Notes: a model not told the origin generated them from the letters alone. A stretch of DNA of 64,000 nucleotides from Enterococcus sp. DIV2402 (GCF_017426705.2 NZ_CP147251.1:664501-728500); one strand, 5' to 3'. Positions 46,922-58,874 are shown, counted from the stretch's first letter. A program made the numbers and translations.

Positions 46922-46950
46922 TTGCTATTCTAGTGTAGATATAATATACT
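46922..46950 (+). promoter_or_regulatory. Promoter of the S10 operon
   Basis: TTGCTA (46922-46927), a 17-bp spacer and TATACT (46945-46950). A TATAAT is also present five bases earlier. It precedes a ~170-nt leader and rpsJ. Confidence 0.72.
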
Positions 46951-46966
46951 CATTGAGGTGCTGCAT

Positions 46967-47107
46967 ATGAAAGAGTATGTTACACACAGTGGTAGAGAAA
47001 AAATCTGCCGGCTACGAAACGAGAGGTTGCGACACGCCCGGACGCTTTGCCATGGACGAGCGTGACGGAAAATTTTCGTGGAGCTATGTCTACTTTTCAA
47101 AATAGAC
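46967..47107 (+). promoter_or_regulatory. S10 operon leader with a 32-codon ORF and hairpins
   Basis: After the promoter, GAGGTG and ATG 46967 open a 32-codon ORF to TGA 47063-47065; its product is basic and Arg/Cys/His-rich (begins M-K-E-Y-V-T-H-S-G-R). The stretch 47005-47070 is clearly GC-richer than the surroundings. CACGC/GCGTG, CGAAAATTTTCC-like and GTCTA/TAGAC (47088-47092 with 47103-47107) stems are possible, the last directly before the rpsJ ribosome site. A structured regulatory leader, perhaps the target of a ribosomal protein, is likely; whether the ORF is translated is unknown. Confidence 0.55.
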
Positions 47108-47123
47108 GAAGGAGGGAAAATAA

Positions 47124-47432
47124 ATGGCAAAACAAAAAATTCGTATCCGTTTAAAAGCGTATGAACACCGTATTTTAGACCAATCAGCGGATAAAATCGT
47201 AGAAACTGCAAAAAGAACTGGAGCTACTATCTCAGGTCCAATTCCATTGCCAACAGAGCGCAGTCTATATACAATCATCCGTGCAACACATAAATACAAA
47301 GATTCACGCGAACAATTCGAAATGCGTACACACAAACGTCTAATCGACATTGTGAACCCAACACCAAAAACAGTTGACGCTTTAATGAAGCTAGACTTAC
47401 CATCAGGTGTTAACATCGAAATCAAACTATAA
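47124..47432 (+). CDS. rpsJ: 30S ribosomal protein S10
   Basis: 102 residues, standard length, beginning [17 protein letters not shown]10 belongs to the head of the 30S subunit and also serves as NusE in antitermination. AGGAGGG precedes ATG 47124. First gene of the S10 operon. Confidence 0.97.
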   Translation: MAKQKIRIRLKAYEHRILDQSADKIVETAKRTGATISGPIPLPTERSLYTIIRATHKYKDSREQFEMRTHKRLIDIVNPTPKTVDALMKLDLPSGVNIEIKL

Positions 47433-47453
47433 TAATTAACTGGAGGTGTAATC

Positions 47454-48083
47454 ATGACCAAAGGAATCTTAGGGAAAAAAGTGGGAATGACTCAAATCTT
47501 CACAGAATCAGGTGAATTAATTCCAGTAACTGTAGTTGAAGCTACTCCAAACGTTGTTTTACAACTTAAAACAGTTGAAAACGATGGTTACGAAGCAGTT
47601 CAAGTAGGTTACCAAGATTTACGTGAAGTTTTAAGTAACAAACCTGCGAAAGGTCATGTTGCAAAAGCAAACACGGCTCCTAAGCGCTTCATTCGCGAAT
47701 TCAAGGATGTTGAGCTAGAGAGCTTAGAAGTAGGATCAGAAATTAAAGTTGACGTATTCCAAGCTGGAGACATCGTTGACGTAACAGGAACTACAAAAGG
47801 TAAAGGATTCCAAGGCGTTATCAAACGTCACGGACAATCTCGTGGACCAATGGCTCACGGTTCTCGTTACCATCGTCGTCCTGGATCAATGGGTCCAGTT
47901 GCACCTAACCGTGTATTTAAAGGCAAACGTCTTGCAGGACGTATGGGTGGCAACCGCGTAACAATCCAAAACTTGGAAATTGTACGTGTGGATGCTGAAC
48001 GTAATGTTATCCTTATCAAAGGTAACGTTCCTGGAGCGAAAAAATCATTGATTACAATTAAATCAGCTGTGAAAGCTAAATAA
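47454..48083 (+). CDS. rplC: 50S ribosomal protein L3
   Basis: 209 residues. It begins [16 protein letters not shown] and has the conserved loop [17 protein letters not shown] reaching toward the peptidyl transferase centre. No unusual residue is obvious in that loop. 21 bp after rpsJ. Confidence 0.97.
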   Translation: MTKGILGKKVGMTQIFTESGELIPVTVVEATPNVVLQLKTVENDGYEAVQVGYQDLREVLSNKPAKGHVAKANTAPKRFIREFKDVELESLEVGSEIKVDVFQAGDIVDVTGTTKGKGFQGVIKRHGQSRGPMAHGSRYHRRPGSMGPVAPNRVFKGKRLAGRMGGNRVTIQNLEIVRVDAERNVILIKGNVPGAKKSLITIKSAVKAK

Positions 48084-48112
48084 GTAGATAGGAAGAAAGG
48101 AGGAACTAAGGA

Positions 48113-48736
48113 ATGCCGAATGTAGCATTATTTAAACAAGATGGAAGCCAAGCTGGCGAAATCACTTTAAACGAAGAAATTTTCGGAATCGAACCAAATG
48201 AATCAGTTGTTTTTGATGCAATCATCATGCAACGTGCTTCATTAAGACAAGGAACACACGCTGTTAAAAACCGTGGAGATGTTCGCGGTGGCGGTCGTAA
48301 ACCATGGCGTCAAAAAGGAACAGGTCGTGCTCGTCAAGGTTCAATTCGTTCACCACAATGGCGTGGAGGTGGAGTTGTCTTCGGACCAACACCACGTTCA
48401 TACAGCTACAAACTTCCTAAAAAAGTTCGTCGCTTAGCAATTAAATCTGTCTTATCAGAAAAAGTTGCTGAAAATAACTTGGTAGCTGTTGAAGGTTTAA
48501 GCTTCGATGCACCAAAAACAAAAGAATTCAAACAAGTTCTTGCTAACTTGTCTATTGACTCTAAAGTATTAGTAGTATTAGAAGAAGGTAACGACTTTGC
48601 AGCATTATCTGCTCGTAACTTACCAAACGTTTCTGTAGTAGCTGCTAATAACGTAAGTGTTTTAGACGTTGTTTCAAACAACAAAGTGTTAGCAACTCAA
48701 ACTGCTCTTACTCAAATTGAGGAGGTGCTTGCATAA
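48113..48736 (+). CDS. rplD: 50S ribosomal protein L4
   Basis: 207 residues. The extended loop [17 protein letters not shown] (about 60-80) lines the exit tunnel at the macrolide site and appears wild type. In E. coli L4 represses the S10 operon; whether that applies to the leader seen here is unknown. Its stop shares a base with the rplW start. Confidence 0.97.
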   Translation: MPNVALFKQDGSQAGEITLNEEIFGIEPNESVVFDAIIMQRASLRQGTHAVKNRGDVRGGGRKPWRQKGTGRARQGSIRSPQWRGGGVVFGPTPRSYSYKLPKKVRRLAIKSVLSEKVAENNLVAVEGLSFDAPKTKEFKQVLANLSIDSKVLVVLEEGNDFAALSARNLPNVSVVAANNVSVLDVVSNNKVLATQTALTQIEEVLA

Positions 48737-49023
48737 TGAACTTACTAGACGTAATTAAACGCCCAGTGATCACTGAAAAATCTATGCTTGCTATGGATGA
48801 AAAGAAATACACTTTCGAAGTGGACACTCGCGCAAATAAAACATTAGTAAAACAAGCTGTTGAAGCAGCATTTGGTGTTGACGTAAAAAACGTAAACATC
48901 ATCAACGTGCGTCCAAAATTCAAACGCATGGGTAAATATGCGGGATACACAAAAAAACGTCGCAAAGCTGTTGTGACTTTAACTGAAGATTCAAAAGAAA
49001 TCGAAATTTTCTCAGCTGAATAA
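48736..49023 (+). CDS. rplW: 50S ribosomal protein L23
   Basis: 95 residues, begins [17 protein letters not shown]23 sits at the tunnel exit and docks trigger factor and SRP. GAGGTG upstream; start overlaps the rplD stop (TAATG), so translation is coupled. Confidence 0.97.
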   Translation: MNLLDVIKRPVITEKSMLAMDEKKYTFEVDTRANKTLVKQAVEAAFGVDVKNVNIINVRPKFKRMGKYAGYTKKRRKAVVTLTEDSKEIEIFSAE

Positions 49024-49060
49024 GCTGTACGAATTAGAATAAAATAGGAGGGAAAAAGAC

Positions 49061-49891
49061 GTGGCAATTAAACATTACAAGCCTACCTCAAATGGTCGTC
49101 GTAATATGACTTCTTCTGATTTTGCAGAAATCACTGCTTCTAAACCAGAAAAATCATTATTAGCACCATTGAAAAACCATGCAGGTCGTAACAACAACGG
49201 TCGCATTACTGTACGTCACCAAGGTGGCGGTCACAAGCGTCAATACCGTTTAGTCGACTTCAAACGTAACAAAGATAACGTAGTTGCATTAGTTAAAACT
49301 ATCGAGTACGATCCAAACCGTTCTGCTAACATCGCGTTAGTACATTACGAAGATGGAGTTAAATCATATATCTTAGCACCTAAAGGATTGGAAGTTGGCA
49401 TGACTGTCGTTTCTGGACCAGATGCAGATATTAAAGTAGGTAACGCATTACCACTAGAAAACATTCCAGTAGGTACAGTTATCCACAACATCGAAATGAA
49501 ACCAGGAAAAGGCGGACAATTAATCCGTTCAGCTGGTACAAGTGCACAAGTACTTGGTAAAGAAGGAAAATACGTATTGATCCGCTTGAACTCAGGCGAA
49601 GTTCGTATGATCTTAGCAACTTGCCGTGCAACAATCGGTTCAGTTGGTAACGAACAACACGAATTAATCAATATCGGTAAAGCAGGTCGTTCTCGTTGGA
49701 TGCGTAAACGCCCAACTGTACGTGGTAGCGTAATGAACCCTAACGATCACCCACACGGTGGTGGTGAAGGTAAAGCTCCTATCGGCCGTCCAGCTCCAGT
49801 ATCACCTTGGGGTCAACCAGCTATTGGTTACAAAACTCGTAGCAAAAAAGCGAAGTCAGATAAACTTATCGTTCGTCGTAAAAATAAATAA
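49061..49891 (+). CDS. rplB: 50S ribosomal protein L2
   Basis: 276 residues, GTG start with AGGAGGG upstream. L2 supports subunit joining and the peptidyl transferase centre. The conserved C-terminal [11 protein letters not shown] with the important histidine in H-P-H-G-G-G is present. Confidence 0.97.
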   Translation: MAIKHYKPTSNGRRNMTSSDFAEITASKPEKSLLAPLKNHAGRNNNGRITVRHQGGGHKRQYRLVDFKRNKDNVVALVKTIEYDPNRSANIALVHYEDGVKSYILAPKGLEVGMTVVSGPDADIKVGNALPLENIPVGTVIHNIEMKPGKGGQLIRSAGTSAQVLGKEGKYVLIRLNSGEVRMILATCRATIGSVGNEQHELINIGKAGRSRWMRKRPTVRGSVMNPNDHPHGGGEGKAPIGRPAPVSPWGQPAIGYKTRSKKAKSDKLIVRRKNK

Positions 49892-49933
49892 TTACATTAA
49901 CCATGTGTTGCACATTTTGAGAGGAGGTTCACC

Positions 49934-50212
49934 ATGGGTCGTAGTTTAAAGAAAGGACCTTTTGTCGATGATCATTTGATGAAAAAGGTCGAAGCACAAC
50001 AAGGCGCTGAAAAGAAAAAAGTAATTAGAACTTGGTCTCGTCGTTCTACAATCTTCCCAAGTTTTATCGGGTTTACCATCGCAGTTTACGATGGACGTAA
50101 ACATGTGCCAGTTTATATCCAAGAAGACATGGTAGGACATAAACTAGGTGAATTTGCACCAACAAGAACTTATCGTGGCCACGTTGCTGACGATAAGAAA
50201 ACAAGACGTTAA
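49934..50212 (+). CDS. rpsS: 30S ribosomal protein S19
   Basis: 92 residues, begins [12 protein letters not shown] and carries [10 protein letters not shown]. It contacts S13 and the tRNA region of the head. GAGGAGG precedes ATG 49934. Confidence 0.97.
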   Translation: MGRSLKKGPFVDDHLMKKVEAQQGAEKKKVIRTWSRRSTIFPSFIGFTIAVYDGRKHVPVYIQEDMVGHKLGEFAPTRTYRGHVADDKKTRR

Positions 50213-50232
50213 TTTGAGGGGAGGATATACAA

Positions 50233-50580
50233 ATGGCAGAACAAATCACATCAGCGAAAGCAACTGCTAAAACAGTCCGCGTTTCTCCTCGTAAATCACG
50301 TCTAGTTATCGATTTAATTAGAGGAAAAAGCGTTGCTGAAGCAATTGCTATCCTAAAGTTCACACCGAACAAAGCTGCTGGAATCATTGAAAAAGTATTG
50401 ATGTCAGCAATCGCAAATGCAGAAAATAACTTTGACTTAGATGTTGAAAACTTAGTAGTATCTGAAGCCTTTGTAAACGAAGGACCAACAATGAAACGTT
50501 TCCGTCCTCGCGCGAAAGGTTCAGCATCTCCAATCAACAAACGTACAAGTCATATTACGGTAGTTGTATCAGAAAAATAA
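50233..50580 (+). CDS. rplV: 50S ribosomal protein L22
   Basis: 115 residues. The beta-hairpin [10 protein letters not shown] (about 90-100) that lines the exit tunnel near L4 appears unaltered. GGGGAGG precedes ATG 50233. Confidence 0.97.
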   Translation: MAEQITSAKATAKTVRVSPRKSRLVIDLIRGKSVAEAIAILKFTPNKAAGIIEKVLMSAIANAENNFDLDVENLVVSEAFVNEGPTMKRFRPRAKGSASPINKRTSHITVVVSEK

Positions 50581-50593
50581 GGAGGGACAATCA

Positions 50594-51250
50594 GTGGGTC
50601 AAAAAGTACATCCAATTGGAATGCGTGTAGGCATCATCCGTGACTGGGATGCAAAATGGTATGCTGAGAAAGATTACGCAGACTTTCTACACGAAGATTT
50701 AAGAATTCGCAAATTTATCGCATCTAAACTTGCTGATGCCGCTGTGTCAACAGTTGAAATCGAACGCGCTGCAAACCGCGTGAACGTTTCAATTCACACA
50801 GCTCGACCAGGTATGGTTATCGGTAAAGGCGGTTCTGAAGTCGAAAGCCTAAGAAAAGAATTGAACAAATTAACTGGTAAGAGAGTACACATCAACATTG
50901 TGGAAATCAAAAAACCAGATTTAGACGCTAAATTAGTAGGCGAAGGAATTGCACGTCAATTAGAAAATCGTGTTGCTTTCCGTCGTGCTCAAAAACAAGC
51001 AATCCAACGCTCAATGCGCGCTGGCGCTAAAGGAATCAAAACTCAAGTATCAGGACGTTTAAACGGTGCGGATATCGCTCGTGCGGAAGGTTACTCTGAA
51101 GGAACTGTTCCTTTACACACATTACGTGCGGACATCGATTACGCATGGGAAGAAGCAGATACAACATACGGAAAACTTGGTGTTAAAGTATGGATCTATC
51201 GTGGAGAAGTTCTTCCAACTAAAAAGAACACTGAGAAAGGAGGGAAATAA
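50594..51250 (+). CDS. rpsC: 30S ribosomal protein S3
   Basis: 218 residues from GTG 50594 (GGAGGG upstream), where the protein begins [11 protein letters not shown]; the frame is open from 50564 within rplV. It has the KH domain with V-I-G-K-G-G-S-E-V and helps form the mRNA entry helicase. rplP starts 2 bp later. Confidence 0.97.
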   Translation: MGQKVHPIGMRVGIIRDWDAKWYAEKDYADFLHEDLRIRKFIASKLADAAVSTVEIERAANRVNVSIHTARPGMVIGKGGSEVESLRKELNKLTGKRVHINIVEIKKPDLDAKLVGEGIARQLENRVAFRRAQKQAIQRSMRAGAKGIKTQVSGRLNGADIARAEGYSEGTVPLHTLRADIDYAWEEADTTYGKLGVKVWIYRGEVLPTKKNTEKGGK

Positions 51251-51252
51251 GC

Positions 51253-51687
51253 ATGTTAGTACCTAAACGTGTAAAACACCGTCGCGAATTCCGCGGAAAA
51301 ATGCGTGGTGAAGCTAAAGGTGGTAAAGAAGTAGCTTTTGGTGAATACGGCTTACAAGCTGTTGAATCTCATTGGATTACAAACCGCCAAATCGAAGCTT
51401 CTCGTATCGCAATGACTCGTTACATGAAACGTGGCGGGAAAGTGTGGATTAAAATTTTCCCTCACAAATCTTATACAAGTAAAGCCATTGGGGTTCGTAT
51501 GGGTAAAGGTAAAGGGGCTCCTGAAGGATGGGTAGCACCAGTTAAACGTGGAAAAATCATGTTTGAAATTGCTGGCGTATCTGAAGAAGTAGCTCGCGAA
51601 GCATTACGTCTTGCTTCACACAAATTACCAATGAAAACTAAAATCGTAAAACGTGAAGAAATGGGTGGTGAATCGAATGAAGGTTAA
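51253..51687 (+). CDS. rplP: 50S ribosomal protein L16
   Basis: 144 residues, begins [11 protein letters not shown]. Located near the A site; contains the arginine-rich V-R-M-G-K-G-K-G region. AAAGGAGGG at the end of rpsC is its ribosome site. It overlaps rpmC by 11 nt. Confidence 0.97.
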   Translation: MLVPKRVKHRREFRGKMRGEAKGGKEVAFGEYGLQAVESHWITNRQIEASRIAMTRYMKRGGKVWIKIFPHKSYTSKAIGVRMGKGKGAPEGWVAPVKRGKIMFEIAGVSEEVAREALRLASHKLPMKTKIVKREEMGGESNEG

Positions 51688-51865
51688 AGAAATCAGAGAA
51701 TTAACCACTGCCGAAATGCTAGATCAAGAAAAACAATTAAAAGAAGAATTGTTTAACTTAAGATTCCAATTAGCTACAGGTCAACTAGAAAACACTGCAC
51801 GTATCCAAGAAGTACGTAAATCGATTGCACGCATCAAAACAGTTTTGCGTGAACAAGCAAAGTAA
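51677..51865 (+). CDS. rpmC: 50S ribosomal protein L29
   Basis: 62 residues from ATG 51677, begins [15 protein letters not shown] two-helix protein near the tunnel exit. The start lies inside the end of rplP with GGTGG upstream. Confidence 0.96.
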   Translation: MKVKEIRELTTAEMLDQEKQLKEELFNLRFQLATGQLENTARIQEVRKSIARIKTVLREQAK

Positions 51866-51889
51866 TAGTGGAAGGAGGCCATTTAGCGT

Positions 51890-52156
51890 ATGACTGAAGA
51901 AAGAAATCAACGCAAAGTTTATCAAGGTCGCGTGGTATCCGACAAAATGGATAAAACAATTACAGTAGTAGTTGAAACTAAGAAAAACCACCCTATCTAC
52001 GGTAAACGCATGAAATATTCTAAGAAATACAAAGCACACGATGAAAACAACGAAGCAAAAGTTGGCGATATCGTGAAAGTTATGGAAACTCGTCCATTAT
52101 CAGCTACGAAACGTTTCCGTCTAGTAGAGATTGTTGAAAAGGCAGTGATTATTTAA
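51890..52156 (+). CDS. rpsQ: 30S ribosomal protein S17
   Basis: 88 residues, OB fold. The signature [11 protein letters not shown] is near residue 17. GGAGG precedes ATG 51890. A 59-bp gap follows to rplN, the widest in this part of the operon. Confidence 0.97.
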   Translation: MTEERNQRKVYQGRVVSDKMDKTITVVVETKKNHPIYGKRMKYSKKYKAHDENNEAKVGDIVKVMETRPLSATKRFRLVEIVEKAVII

Positions 52157-52179
52157 TCACACGAGATTTTCCTATATAG

Positions 52180-52584
<405 letters not shown>

Positions 52585-52619
52585 TTGTTATTCATTATCA
52601 AAGGAGGTGCGAAACAGTA

Positions 52620-52931
52620 ATGTTTGTTAAAAAAGGCGATAAAGTTAAAGTTATCACTGGTAAAGACAAAAACAAAGAAGGTATTGTATTAGAAGCTTTA
52701 CCTAAAAAAGATAAAGTCGTTGTTGAAGGTGTTAACATCATGAAAAAACACCAAAAACCTTCTCAAGCTGCTCCTCAAGGCGGAATCGTTGAAGTTGAAG
52801 CGCCAATTCATGTTTCTAACGTGATGGTGATTGATCCATCTAACGGTGAAGCTACACGTGTTAGCTACAAAGAAGTTGACGGCAAAAAAGTCCGTGTTTC
52901 TAAGAAAACCGGAGAAGTTATCGATAAATAA
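52620..52931 (+). CDS. rplX: 50S ribosomal protein L24
   Basis: 103 residues, begins [12 protein letters not shown] with a KOW motif ([10 protein letters not shown]). An assembly initiator. AGGAGG lies 12 nt upstream, slightly far, but no other start fits. Confidence 0.96.
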   Translation: MFVKKGDKVKVITGKDKNKEGIVLEALPKKDKVVVEGVNIMKKHQKPSQAAPQGGIVEVEAPIHVSNVMVIDPSNGEATRVSYKEVDGKKVRVSKKTGEVIDK

Positions 52932-52959
52932 TCAAATTAAGGAAGGAGGGGCTTACTGA

Positions 52960-53499
52960 ATGAACCGCCTTAAAGAAAAGTATACAAAAGAAGTTGTTCC
53001 ATCATTAATGGAAAAATTTGAATATAGTTCTGTAATGCAAGCACCAAAAGTTGACAAAATTGTTATCAACATGGGTGTGGGTGATGCAGTATCTAACGCT
53101 AAAAACTTAGATAAAGCTGTTGAAGAATTAGCATTAATCTCTGGTCAAAAACCATTGATTACTAAAGCTAAAAAATCAATCGCTGGCTTCCGCTTACGTG
53201 AAGGAATGCCAATCGGTTGTAAAGTTACTCTACGTGGAGAAAGAATGTACGAATTTTTAGATAAATTAGTATCAGTTTCATTACCACGTGTACGTGACTT
53301 CCATGGTGTAAGTAAAAAAGCGTTCGACGGACGTGGTAACTATACATTAGGTATCAAAGAACAATTAATCTTCCCAGAAGTTGATTACGATTTGGTAGAC
53401 AAAGTACGTGGGATGGATATCGTTATTGTAACTACTGCCAACACAGATGAAGAATCTCGTGAATTGTTAACGCAATTAGGCATGCCATTCCAAAAATAA
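52960..53499 (+). CDS. rplE: 50S ribosomal protein L5
   Basis: 179 residues. It binds 5S rRNA in the central protuberance. Motifs: [11 protein letters not shown] and [21 protein letters not shown] upstream. Confidence 0.97.
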   Translation: MNRLKEKYTKEVVPSLMEKFEYSSVMQAPKVDKIVINMGVGDAVSNAKNLDKAVEELALISGQKPLITKAKKSIAGFRLREGMPIGCKVTLRGERMYEFLDKLVSVSLPRVRDFHGVSKKAFDGRGNYTLGIKEQLIFPEVDYDLVDKVRGMDIVIVTTANTDEESRELLTQLGMPFQK

Positions 53500-53517
53500 A
53501 AAAAGGAGGCGAACTAC

Positions 53518-53703
53518 GTGGCTAAAAAATCAATGATTGCTAAAAATAAACGCCCAGCAAAACACTCAACACAAGAATACACACGTTGCGAACGTTGCGG
53601 ACGTCCACATTCAGTTTATCGTAAATTTAAACTTTGCCGTATTTGCTTCCGCGAACTTGCCTATAAAGGTCAAATTCCCGGCGTGAAGAAAGCTAGCTGG
53701 TAA
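53518..53703 (+). CDS. rpsZ: 30S ribosomal protein S14, zinc-binding type
   Basis: 61 residues from GTG 53518. The short form with two Cys pairs, C-E-R-C and C-R-I-C, binds zinc. The longer zinc-free paralogue (RpsN2), used by many Firmicutes in zinc shortage, is not in this window. Confidence 0.96.
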   Translation: MAKKSMIAKNKRPAKHSTQEYTRCERCGRPHSVYRKFKLCRICFRELAYKGQIPGVKKASW

Positions 53704-53738
53704 ACAAGTAAACTCGCATAAAGGAGGTAAATCATCTA

Positions 53739-54137
53739 ATGGTCATGACAGATCCAATTGCAGATTTTCTAACTCGCATCCGTAATGCCAACATGGTAAA
53801 ACACGATGTATTAGAAGTGCCTGCTTCAAAAATCAAACGTGACATCGCTGAAATCTTGAAAAAAGAAGGTTTCATCCGTGATGTTGAATATATCGAAGAT
53901 GACAAACAAGGCGTGATCCGTGTTTTCCTAAAATATGGAAAAAATGGTGAACGTGTTATCACTAACTTGAAACGTATTTCTAAACCAGGTCTACGTGCTT
54001 ATGTTAAAGCTGACGAAGTACCAAGAGTATTAAACGGTTTAGGTATTGCAATCATCTCAACTTCTGAAGGTGTTATCACTGATAAAGAAGCTCGAGTTAA
54101 AAATGTTGGCGGCGAAGTTGTCGCTTATGTATGGTAA
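53739..54137 (+). CDS. rpsH: 30S ribosomal protein S8
   Basis: 132 residues from ATG 53739, or 130 from ATG 53745; AGGAGG spacing favours the first. Protein core [15 protein letters not shown]. In E. coli S8 represses the spc operon by binding the rplE region; this is not evident here. Confidence 0.96.
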   Translation: MVMTDPIADFLTRIRNANMVKHDVLEVPASKIKRDIAEILKKEGFIRDVEYIEDDKQGVIRVFLKYGKNGERVITNLKRISKPGLRAYVKADEVPRVLNGLGIAIISTSEGVITDKEARVKNVGGEVVAYVW

Positions 54138-54168
54138 TTTAAAATAATACACAAGGAGGTGTCTCTAC

Positions 54169-54705
54169 GTGAGTCGTATCGGTAATAAAGTAGTCGTTCT
54201 TCCTGCTGGTGTTGAAGTCAAGCAAGAAGGAAATGACGTTACAGTTAAAGGACCTAAAGGTGAATTAACTCGTACTTTTTCTTCAGATATTAAAATGAAT
54301 ATCGAAGGAAACGAAGTAACTTTCACTCGTCCAAATGACAGCAAAGAAATGAAAACAATCCACGGAACAACTCGTGCAAACTTCAATAACATGGTTGTTG
54401 GCGTAAGCGAAGGTTTCAAAAAAGGATTAGAACTTATCGGGGTTGGGTACCGTGCTCAATTACAAGGTTCAAAACTTGTATTGAACGTTGGTTATTCAAA
54501 TCCAGTAGAAATGAACGCACCAGCTGGAGTTACAGTTGAAGTTCCTTCTAATACTTCTATCGTTGTATCAGGAACAAGCAAAGAAATGGTTGGCGAATTT
54601 GCAGCTAACATTCGTGGCGTTCGTCCTCCAGAACCTTATAAAGGCAAAGGTATTCGCTATGTTGGTGAATTCGTACGCCGTAAAGAAGGTAAAACTGGTA
54701 AATAA
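54169..54705 (+). CDS. rplF: 50S ribosomal protein L6
   Basis: 178 residues, GTG start with AAGGAGG upstream; begins [12 protein letters not shown]. The signature [11 protein letters not shown] is near residue 155. Located near the factor-binding site. Confidence 0.97.
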   Translation: MSRIGNKVVVLPAGVEVKQEGNDVTVKGPKGELTRTFSSDIKMNIEGNEVTFTRPNDSKEMKTIHGTTRANFNNMVVGVSEGFKKGLELIGVGYRAQLQGSKLVLNVGYSNPVEMNAPAGVTVEVPSNTSIVVSGTSKEMVGEFAANIRGVRPPEPYKGKGIRYVGEFVRRKEGKTGK

Positions 54706-54763
54706 TCGTAAACAGGGTTTACGATTCGCAGCTTAGGCTAGCAAAAATAAAGAGGTGACAATT

Positions 54764-55120
54764 GTGATTACAAAACCAGATAAAAATAAAACACGTCAAA
54801 AAAGACATAAACGTGTACGTAACAAAATCTCTGGTACTGCTGAGTGCCCACGCTTGAACGTTTTCCGTTCTAACAAAAACATCTACGCGCAAGTAATTGA
54901 TGACGTAGCGGGTGTGACGCTAGCAAGTGCCTCTGCCTTGGATAAAGAAATTTCAGGTGGAACAAAAGTTGAACAAGCACAAGCTGTTGGTAAATTAGTA
55001 GCAGAACGTGCAGCAGCAAAAGGTATTAAAGAAGTAGTCTTTGACCGTGGTGGATACCTTTACCATGGCCGTGTAGCAGCTTTAGCTGAAGCAGCTCGCG
55101 AAAATGGACTAGAATTTTAG
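54764..55120 (+). CDS. rplR: 50S ribosomal protein L18
   Basis: 118 residues from GTG 54764, chosen because the earlier in-frame GTG 54755 lies within the ribosome site AGAGGTGA. Binds 5S rRNA; ends [16 protein letters not shown], the family signature. Confidence 0.96.
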   Translation: MITKPDKNKTRQKRHKRVRNKISGTAECPRLNVFRSNKNIYAQVIDDVAGVTLASASALDKEISGGTKVEQAQAVGKLVAERAAAKGIKEVVFDRGGYLYHGRVAALAEAARENGLEF

Positions 55121-55140
55121 AAGAAGGAGGAACACCATTC

Positions 55141-55641
55141 ATGGTTTATATTGATCCAAAACACTTGGAATTAGAAGACCGCGTTGTTGCGATTAACCGC
55201 GTAACAAAAGTTGTTAAAGGTGGACGTCGTTTACGTTTCGCAGCTTTAGTTGTTGTCGGTGACAAAAACGGACACGTAGGATTTGGTACTGGTAAAGCTC
55301 AAGAAGTTCCAGAAGCAATCCGTAAAGCAGTTGAAGACGCTAAGAAAAACTTAATTGAAGTACCAATGGTTGGTTCTTCAATCCCACACGAAGTTATCGG
55401 TGTATTCGGTGGCGGACGTATCTTAATGAAACCTGCTGTAGAAGGTTCTGGGGTAGCCGCTGGTGGACCTGTTCGTGCCGTATTGGAGTTAGCTGGGGTA
55501 GCTGATATCACATCTAAATCTCTAGGCTCAAACACTCCTATCAATGTTGTTCGCGCAACTGTTGAAGGATTAAAACAATTAAAACGCGCTGAAGAAGTGG
55601 CAGCACTTCGCGGTAAATCAGTTGAAGAATTAATCGGTTAA
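55141..55641 (+). CDS. rpsE: 30S ribosomal protein S5
   Basis: 166 residues. The N-terminal loop V-K-G-G-R-R-L-R-F, where changes give spectinomycin resistance or ambiguity, appears wild type. GGAGG upstream of ATG 55141. Confidence 0.97.
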   Translation: MVYIDPKHLELEDRVVAINRVTKVVKGGRRLRFAALVVVGDKNGHVGFGTGKAQEVPEAIRKAVEDAKKNLIEVPMVGSSIPHEVIGVFGGGRILMKPAVEGSGVAAGGPVRAVLELAGVADITSKSLGSNTPINVVRATVEGLKQLKRAEEVAALRGKSVEELIG

Positions 55642-55655
55642 GGAGGACAAAAATA

Positions 55656-55835
55656 ATGGCTGAATTAAAAATTACTTTAAAACGCAGTGTTATCGGACGT
55701 CCTCAAAACCAACGCGATACTGTTAAAGCGTTAGGTCTAGGTAAAGTGAACAGTACTGTTGTTAAACCTGCTAATGATGCAATCAAAGGTATGGTTAACA
55801 CTGTAGCTCATTTAGTGGACGTAGAAGAAATTTAA
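55656..55835 (+). CDS. rpmD: 50S ribosomal protein L30
   Basis: 59 residues, begins [15 protein letters not shown] and ends [15 protein letters not shown] precedes ATG 55656, 14 bp after rpsE. The position between rpsE and rplO is the conserved one. Confidence 0.95.
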   Translation: MAELKITLKRSVIGRPQNQRDTVKALGLGKVNSTVVKPANDAIKGMVNTVAHLVDVEEI

Positions 55836-55879
55836 GTATCAATTTGATAGATTTACTTTGATTAAGGAGGTGCCAAACC

Positions 55880-56320
55880 ATGAAACTTCATGAATTAAAA
55901 TCTGCAGAAGGATCACGTCACGTGCGTAACCGTGTAGGTCGTGGTACATCATCTGGTAATGGTAAAACAGCTGGACGTGGACAAAAAGGTCAAAAAGCTC
56001 GTTCAGGTGGTGGAGTTCGTCTAGGTTTTGAGGGGGGACAAACACCATTGTTCCGTCGCTTACCAAAACGCGGATTCACTAATGTTAACCGTAAAGAATA
56101 TGCAGTAATTAACCTTGACCTTCTAAATCGCTTTGAAGACGGAACTGAAGTAACTCCTGTAACTTTAGTTGAAGCTGGATTAGTTAAAAACGAAAAAGCT
56201 GGAATCAAAGTGTTAGGAAACGGTGAATTAACTAAGAAATTAACTGTTAAAGCAGCTAAATTCTCTAAAGCAGCTGAAGAAGCAATCGTTGCTGCTGGTG
56301 GATCAATCGAGGTGATCTAA
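55880..56320 (+). CDS. rplO: 50S ribosomal protein L15
   Basis: 146 residues. The glycine/arginine-rich N-terminal extension ([15 protein letters not shown]) threads into 23S rRNA. The last base of its stop is the first of the secY start. Confidence 0.97.
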   Translation: MKLHELKSAEGSRHVRNRVGRGTSSGNGKTAGRGQKGQKARSGGGVRLGFEGGQTPLFRRLPKRGFTNVNRKEYAVINLDLLNRFEDGTEVTPVTLVEAGLVKNEKAGIKVLGNGELTKKLTVKAAKFSKAAEEAIVAAGGSIEVI

Positions 56321-57612
56321 TGTTAAAACTTTTAAAGGATGCTTTTAAAGTAAAGGATATTAGATCAAGAATTTTATTCACTATTATGATTTTATTCGTC
56401 TTTCGTCTAGGTACACATATTACTGTGCCAGGCGTAGATGTTACTAAGTTGCAAGCTATCTCTAGCTTACCTTTCTTGAATATGCTTGATTTGGTAAGTG
56501 GTAGTGCCATGCAACGTTTCTCTATTTTTTCCATGGGGGTTTCGCCATATATCACTGCGTCAATTATCGTTCAATTGATGCAAATGGATATTGTACCGAA
56601 ATTCGTTGAATGGTCAAAACAAGGGGAAGTGGGTCGTAAGAAATTGAATCAAGCAACACGCTATTTGACATTAGTCTTAGGATTTTTACAATCGATGGCG
56701 TTAACTGCAGGATTTCAAATGTGGACTCAGTTCGGATTTTTGCCAACTGCCAATGCAGCAACATATGTGCTAATTGGTATCATCTTAACTACAGGGACAA
56801 TGTTTGTCACTTGGTTAGGAGAGCAAATTACGGACAAAGGAATTGGTAATGGTGTATCAATGATTATCTTTGCAGGTATCATTTCACGTTTACCAGTTGA
56901 TATTAAAGGATTAATTGAAGACTACTTTATTAATATTGATTCGTCTGATTTATGGAAATCCATCATATTTATGGTGATTCTAGTGATTGCAGTCTTGGCA
57001 ATTGTTACCTTTGTGACATATTTCCAACAAGCAGAACGTAAAATCCCGATTCAATATACCAAACGAGTAGCTGGCGCACCAACAAGCAGTTACCTTCCAT
57101 TGAAAGTAAATGCTGCTGGGGTTATTCCAGTTATCTTCGCAAGCTCTTTTATCACAACACCAAATGCTATCTTACAAGCATTCGGTTCATTCCAAGGTGA
57201 AGCTTGGTTTGATGTAGTCCAAACGGTTTTTAATTATAATACTGTCCCTGGGGCAATTTTATATACAACATTAATCGTTGGATTCACGTTCTTCTATGCC
57301 TTTGTTCAGGTGAATCCGGAAAAATTAGCTGAAAACTTGCAAAAACAAGGTAGCTATATTCCAAGTGTTCGTCCAGGTAAAGGAACAGAAGAATACGTCT
57401 CAAAACTATTGATGCGTTTAAGTACTGTCGGGGCTCTATTCTTAGGACTCGTTGCATTATTGCCTATTTTGGCACAAATGATTTGGAACTTACCACAATC
57501 AATTGGTTTGGGAGGAACAAGTTTGTTAATCGTTATTGGTGTAGCCTTAGAAACTGCGAAACAGTTAGAAGGTCTAATGCTAAAACGTAAATATACTGGT
57601 TTCATCAATTAA
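56320..57612 (+). CDS. secY: Protein translocase channel subunit SecY
   Basis: 430 residues, ten membrane spans. It forms the export channel with SecE and SecG, driven by SecA. Motifs: G-V-S-P-Y-I-T-A-S-I-I-V-Q-L in span 2 and E-R-K-I-P-I-Q-Y near residue 240. The start overlaps the rplO stop by one base (TAATG), with GAGGTG upstream. Confidence 0.97.
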   Translation: MLKLLKDAFKVKDIRSRILFTIMILFVFRLGTHITVPGVDVTKLQAISSLPFLNMLDLVSGSAMQRFSIFSMGVSPYITASIIVQLMQMDIVPKFVEWSKQGEVGRKKLNQATRYLTLVLGFLQSMALTAGFQMWTQFGFLPTANAATYVLIGIILTTGTMFVTWLGEQITDKGIGNGVSMIIFAGIISRLPVDIKGLIEDYFINIDSSDLWKSIIFMVILVIAVLAIVTFVTYFQQAERKIPIQYTKRVAGAPTSSYLPLKVNAAGVIPVIFASSFITTPNAILQAFGSFQGEAWFDVVQTVFNYNTVPGAILYTTLIVGFTFFYAFVQVNPEKLAENLQKQGSYIPSVRPGKGTEEYVSKLLMRLSTVGALFLGLVALLPILAQMIWNLPQSIGLGGTSLLIVIGVALETAKQLEGLMLKRKYTGFIN

Positions 57613-57622
57613 AGTTTTATGA

Positions 57623-58318
<696 letters not shown>

Positions 58319-58361
58319 CGATCGATTGCCCGCATCCGACTTGCAATTTGGTAACTTTCTC

Positions 58362-58390
58362 TTGCTAAGTATGATATATTATGCTAAAAT
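58362..58390 (+). promoter_or_regulatory. Internal promoter upstream of infA
   Basis: TTGCTA (58362-58367), a 17-bp spacer and TAAAAT (58385-58390). The ~115-nt leader contains a GGTGGGAA/TTTCCGCC hairpin (about 58439-58460) before the infA ribosome site. It would allow infA-rpmJ-rpsM-rpsK-rpoA-rplQ to be transcribed apart from the upstream genes. Confidence 0.65.
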
Positions 58391-58506
58391 GTATCAGTCC
58401 GACTTCTAAGAAATTAGAAGACTGTTTTGAGAATCTAAGGTGGGAACACTGGTTTCCGCCATTTTATCGTGTGAAAATGCGAAACAAGTACAAGGAGGTA
58501 CTGTGC

Positions 58507-58725
58507 GTGGCAAAAGAAGATATGATTGAAGTCGAAGGTACAGTCGTCGAAACTTTGCCGAATGCAATGTTTAAAGTCGAATTGGAAAATGGACACCAAG
58601 TTCTTGCTACTGTTTCTGGTAAAATTAGAATGCACTACATTCGCATCTTACCTGGAGACAAGGTGACAGTTGAACTATCACCGTACGACTTGAACCGTGG
58701 CCGTATTACTTATCGTTTTAAATAA
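58507..58725 (+). CDS. infA: Translation initiation factor IF-1
   Basis: 72 residues from GTG 58507 (AGGAGG 8 nt upstream); the frame is open from 58381 but the extension is leader. OB-fold protein binding the A site during initiation: begins [11 protein letters not shown] and ends R-I-T-Y-R-F-K. Confidence 0.96.
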   Translation: MAKEDMIEVEGTVVETLPNAMFKVELENGHQVLATVSGKIRMHYIRILPGDKVTVELSPYDLNRGRITYRFK

Positions 58726-58757
58726 TTGTACTCCGTAAAACCACAGGAGGTATTATC

Positions 58758-58874
58758 ATGAAAGTAAGACCATCAGTAAAACCAATGTGTGAACATTGTA
58801 AAGTAATTCGTCGTAATGGGCGCGTTATGGTGATTTGCCCAGCAAATCCAAAACATAAACAACGTCAAGGATAA
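58758..58874 (+). CDS. rpmJ: 50S ribosomal protein L36, zinc-binding type
   Basis: 38 residues. Zinc ligands C-E-H-C, a third Cys in V-I-C-P and a His in P-K-H-K. AGGAGG precedes ATG 58758. Conserved position between infA and rpsM. Confidence 0.95.
   Translation: MKVRPSVKPMCEHCKVIRRNGRVMVICPANPKHKQRQG

Noticed and set aside
49345..49671. Long minus-strand open frames in the ribosomal protein region
   Set aside because: They mirror highly biased codons of rplB and similar genes; the same effect occurs under tuf, fusA and rplD.
58381..58506. N-terminal extension of IF-1
   Set aside because: It covers the -10 region and a leader hairpin; GTG 58507 has AGGAGG and gives the standard 72-residue protein.
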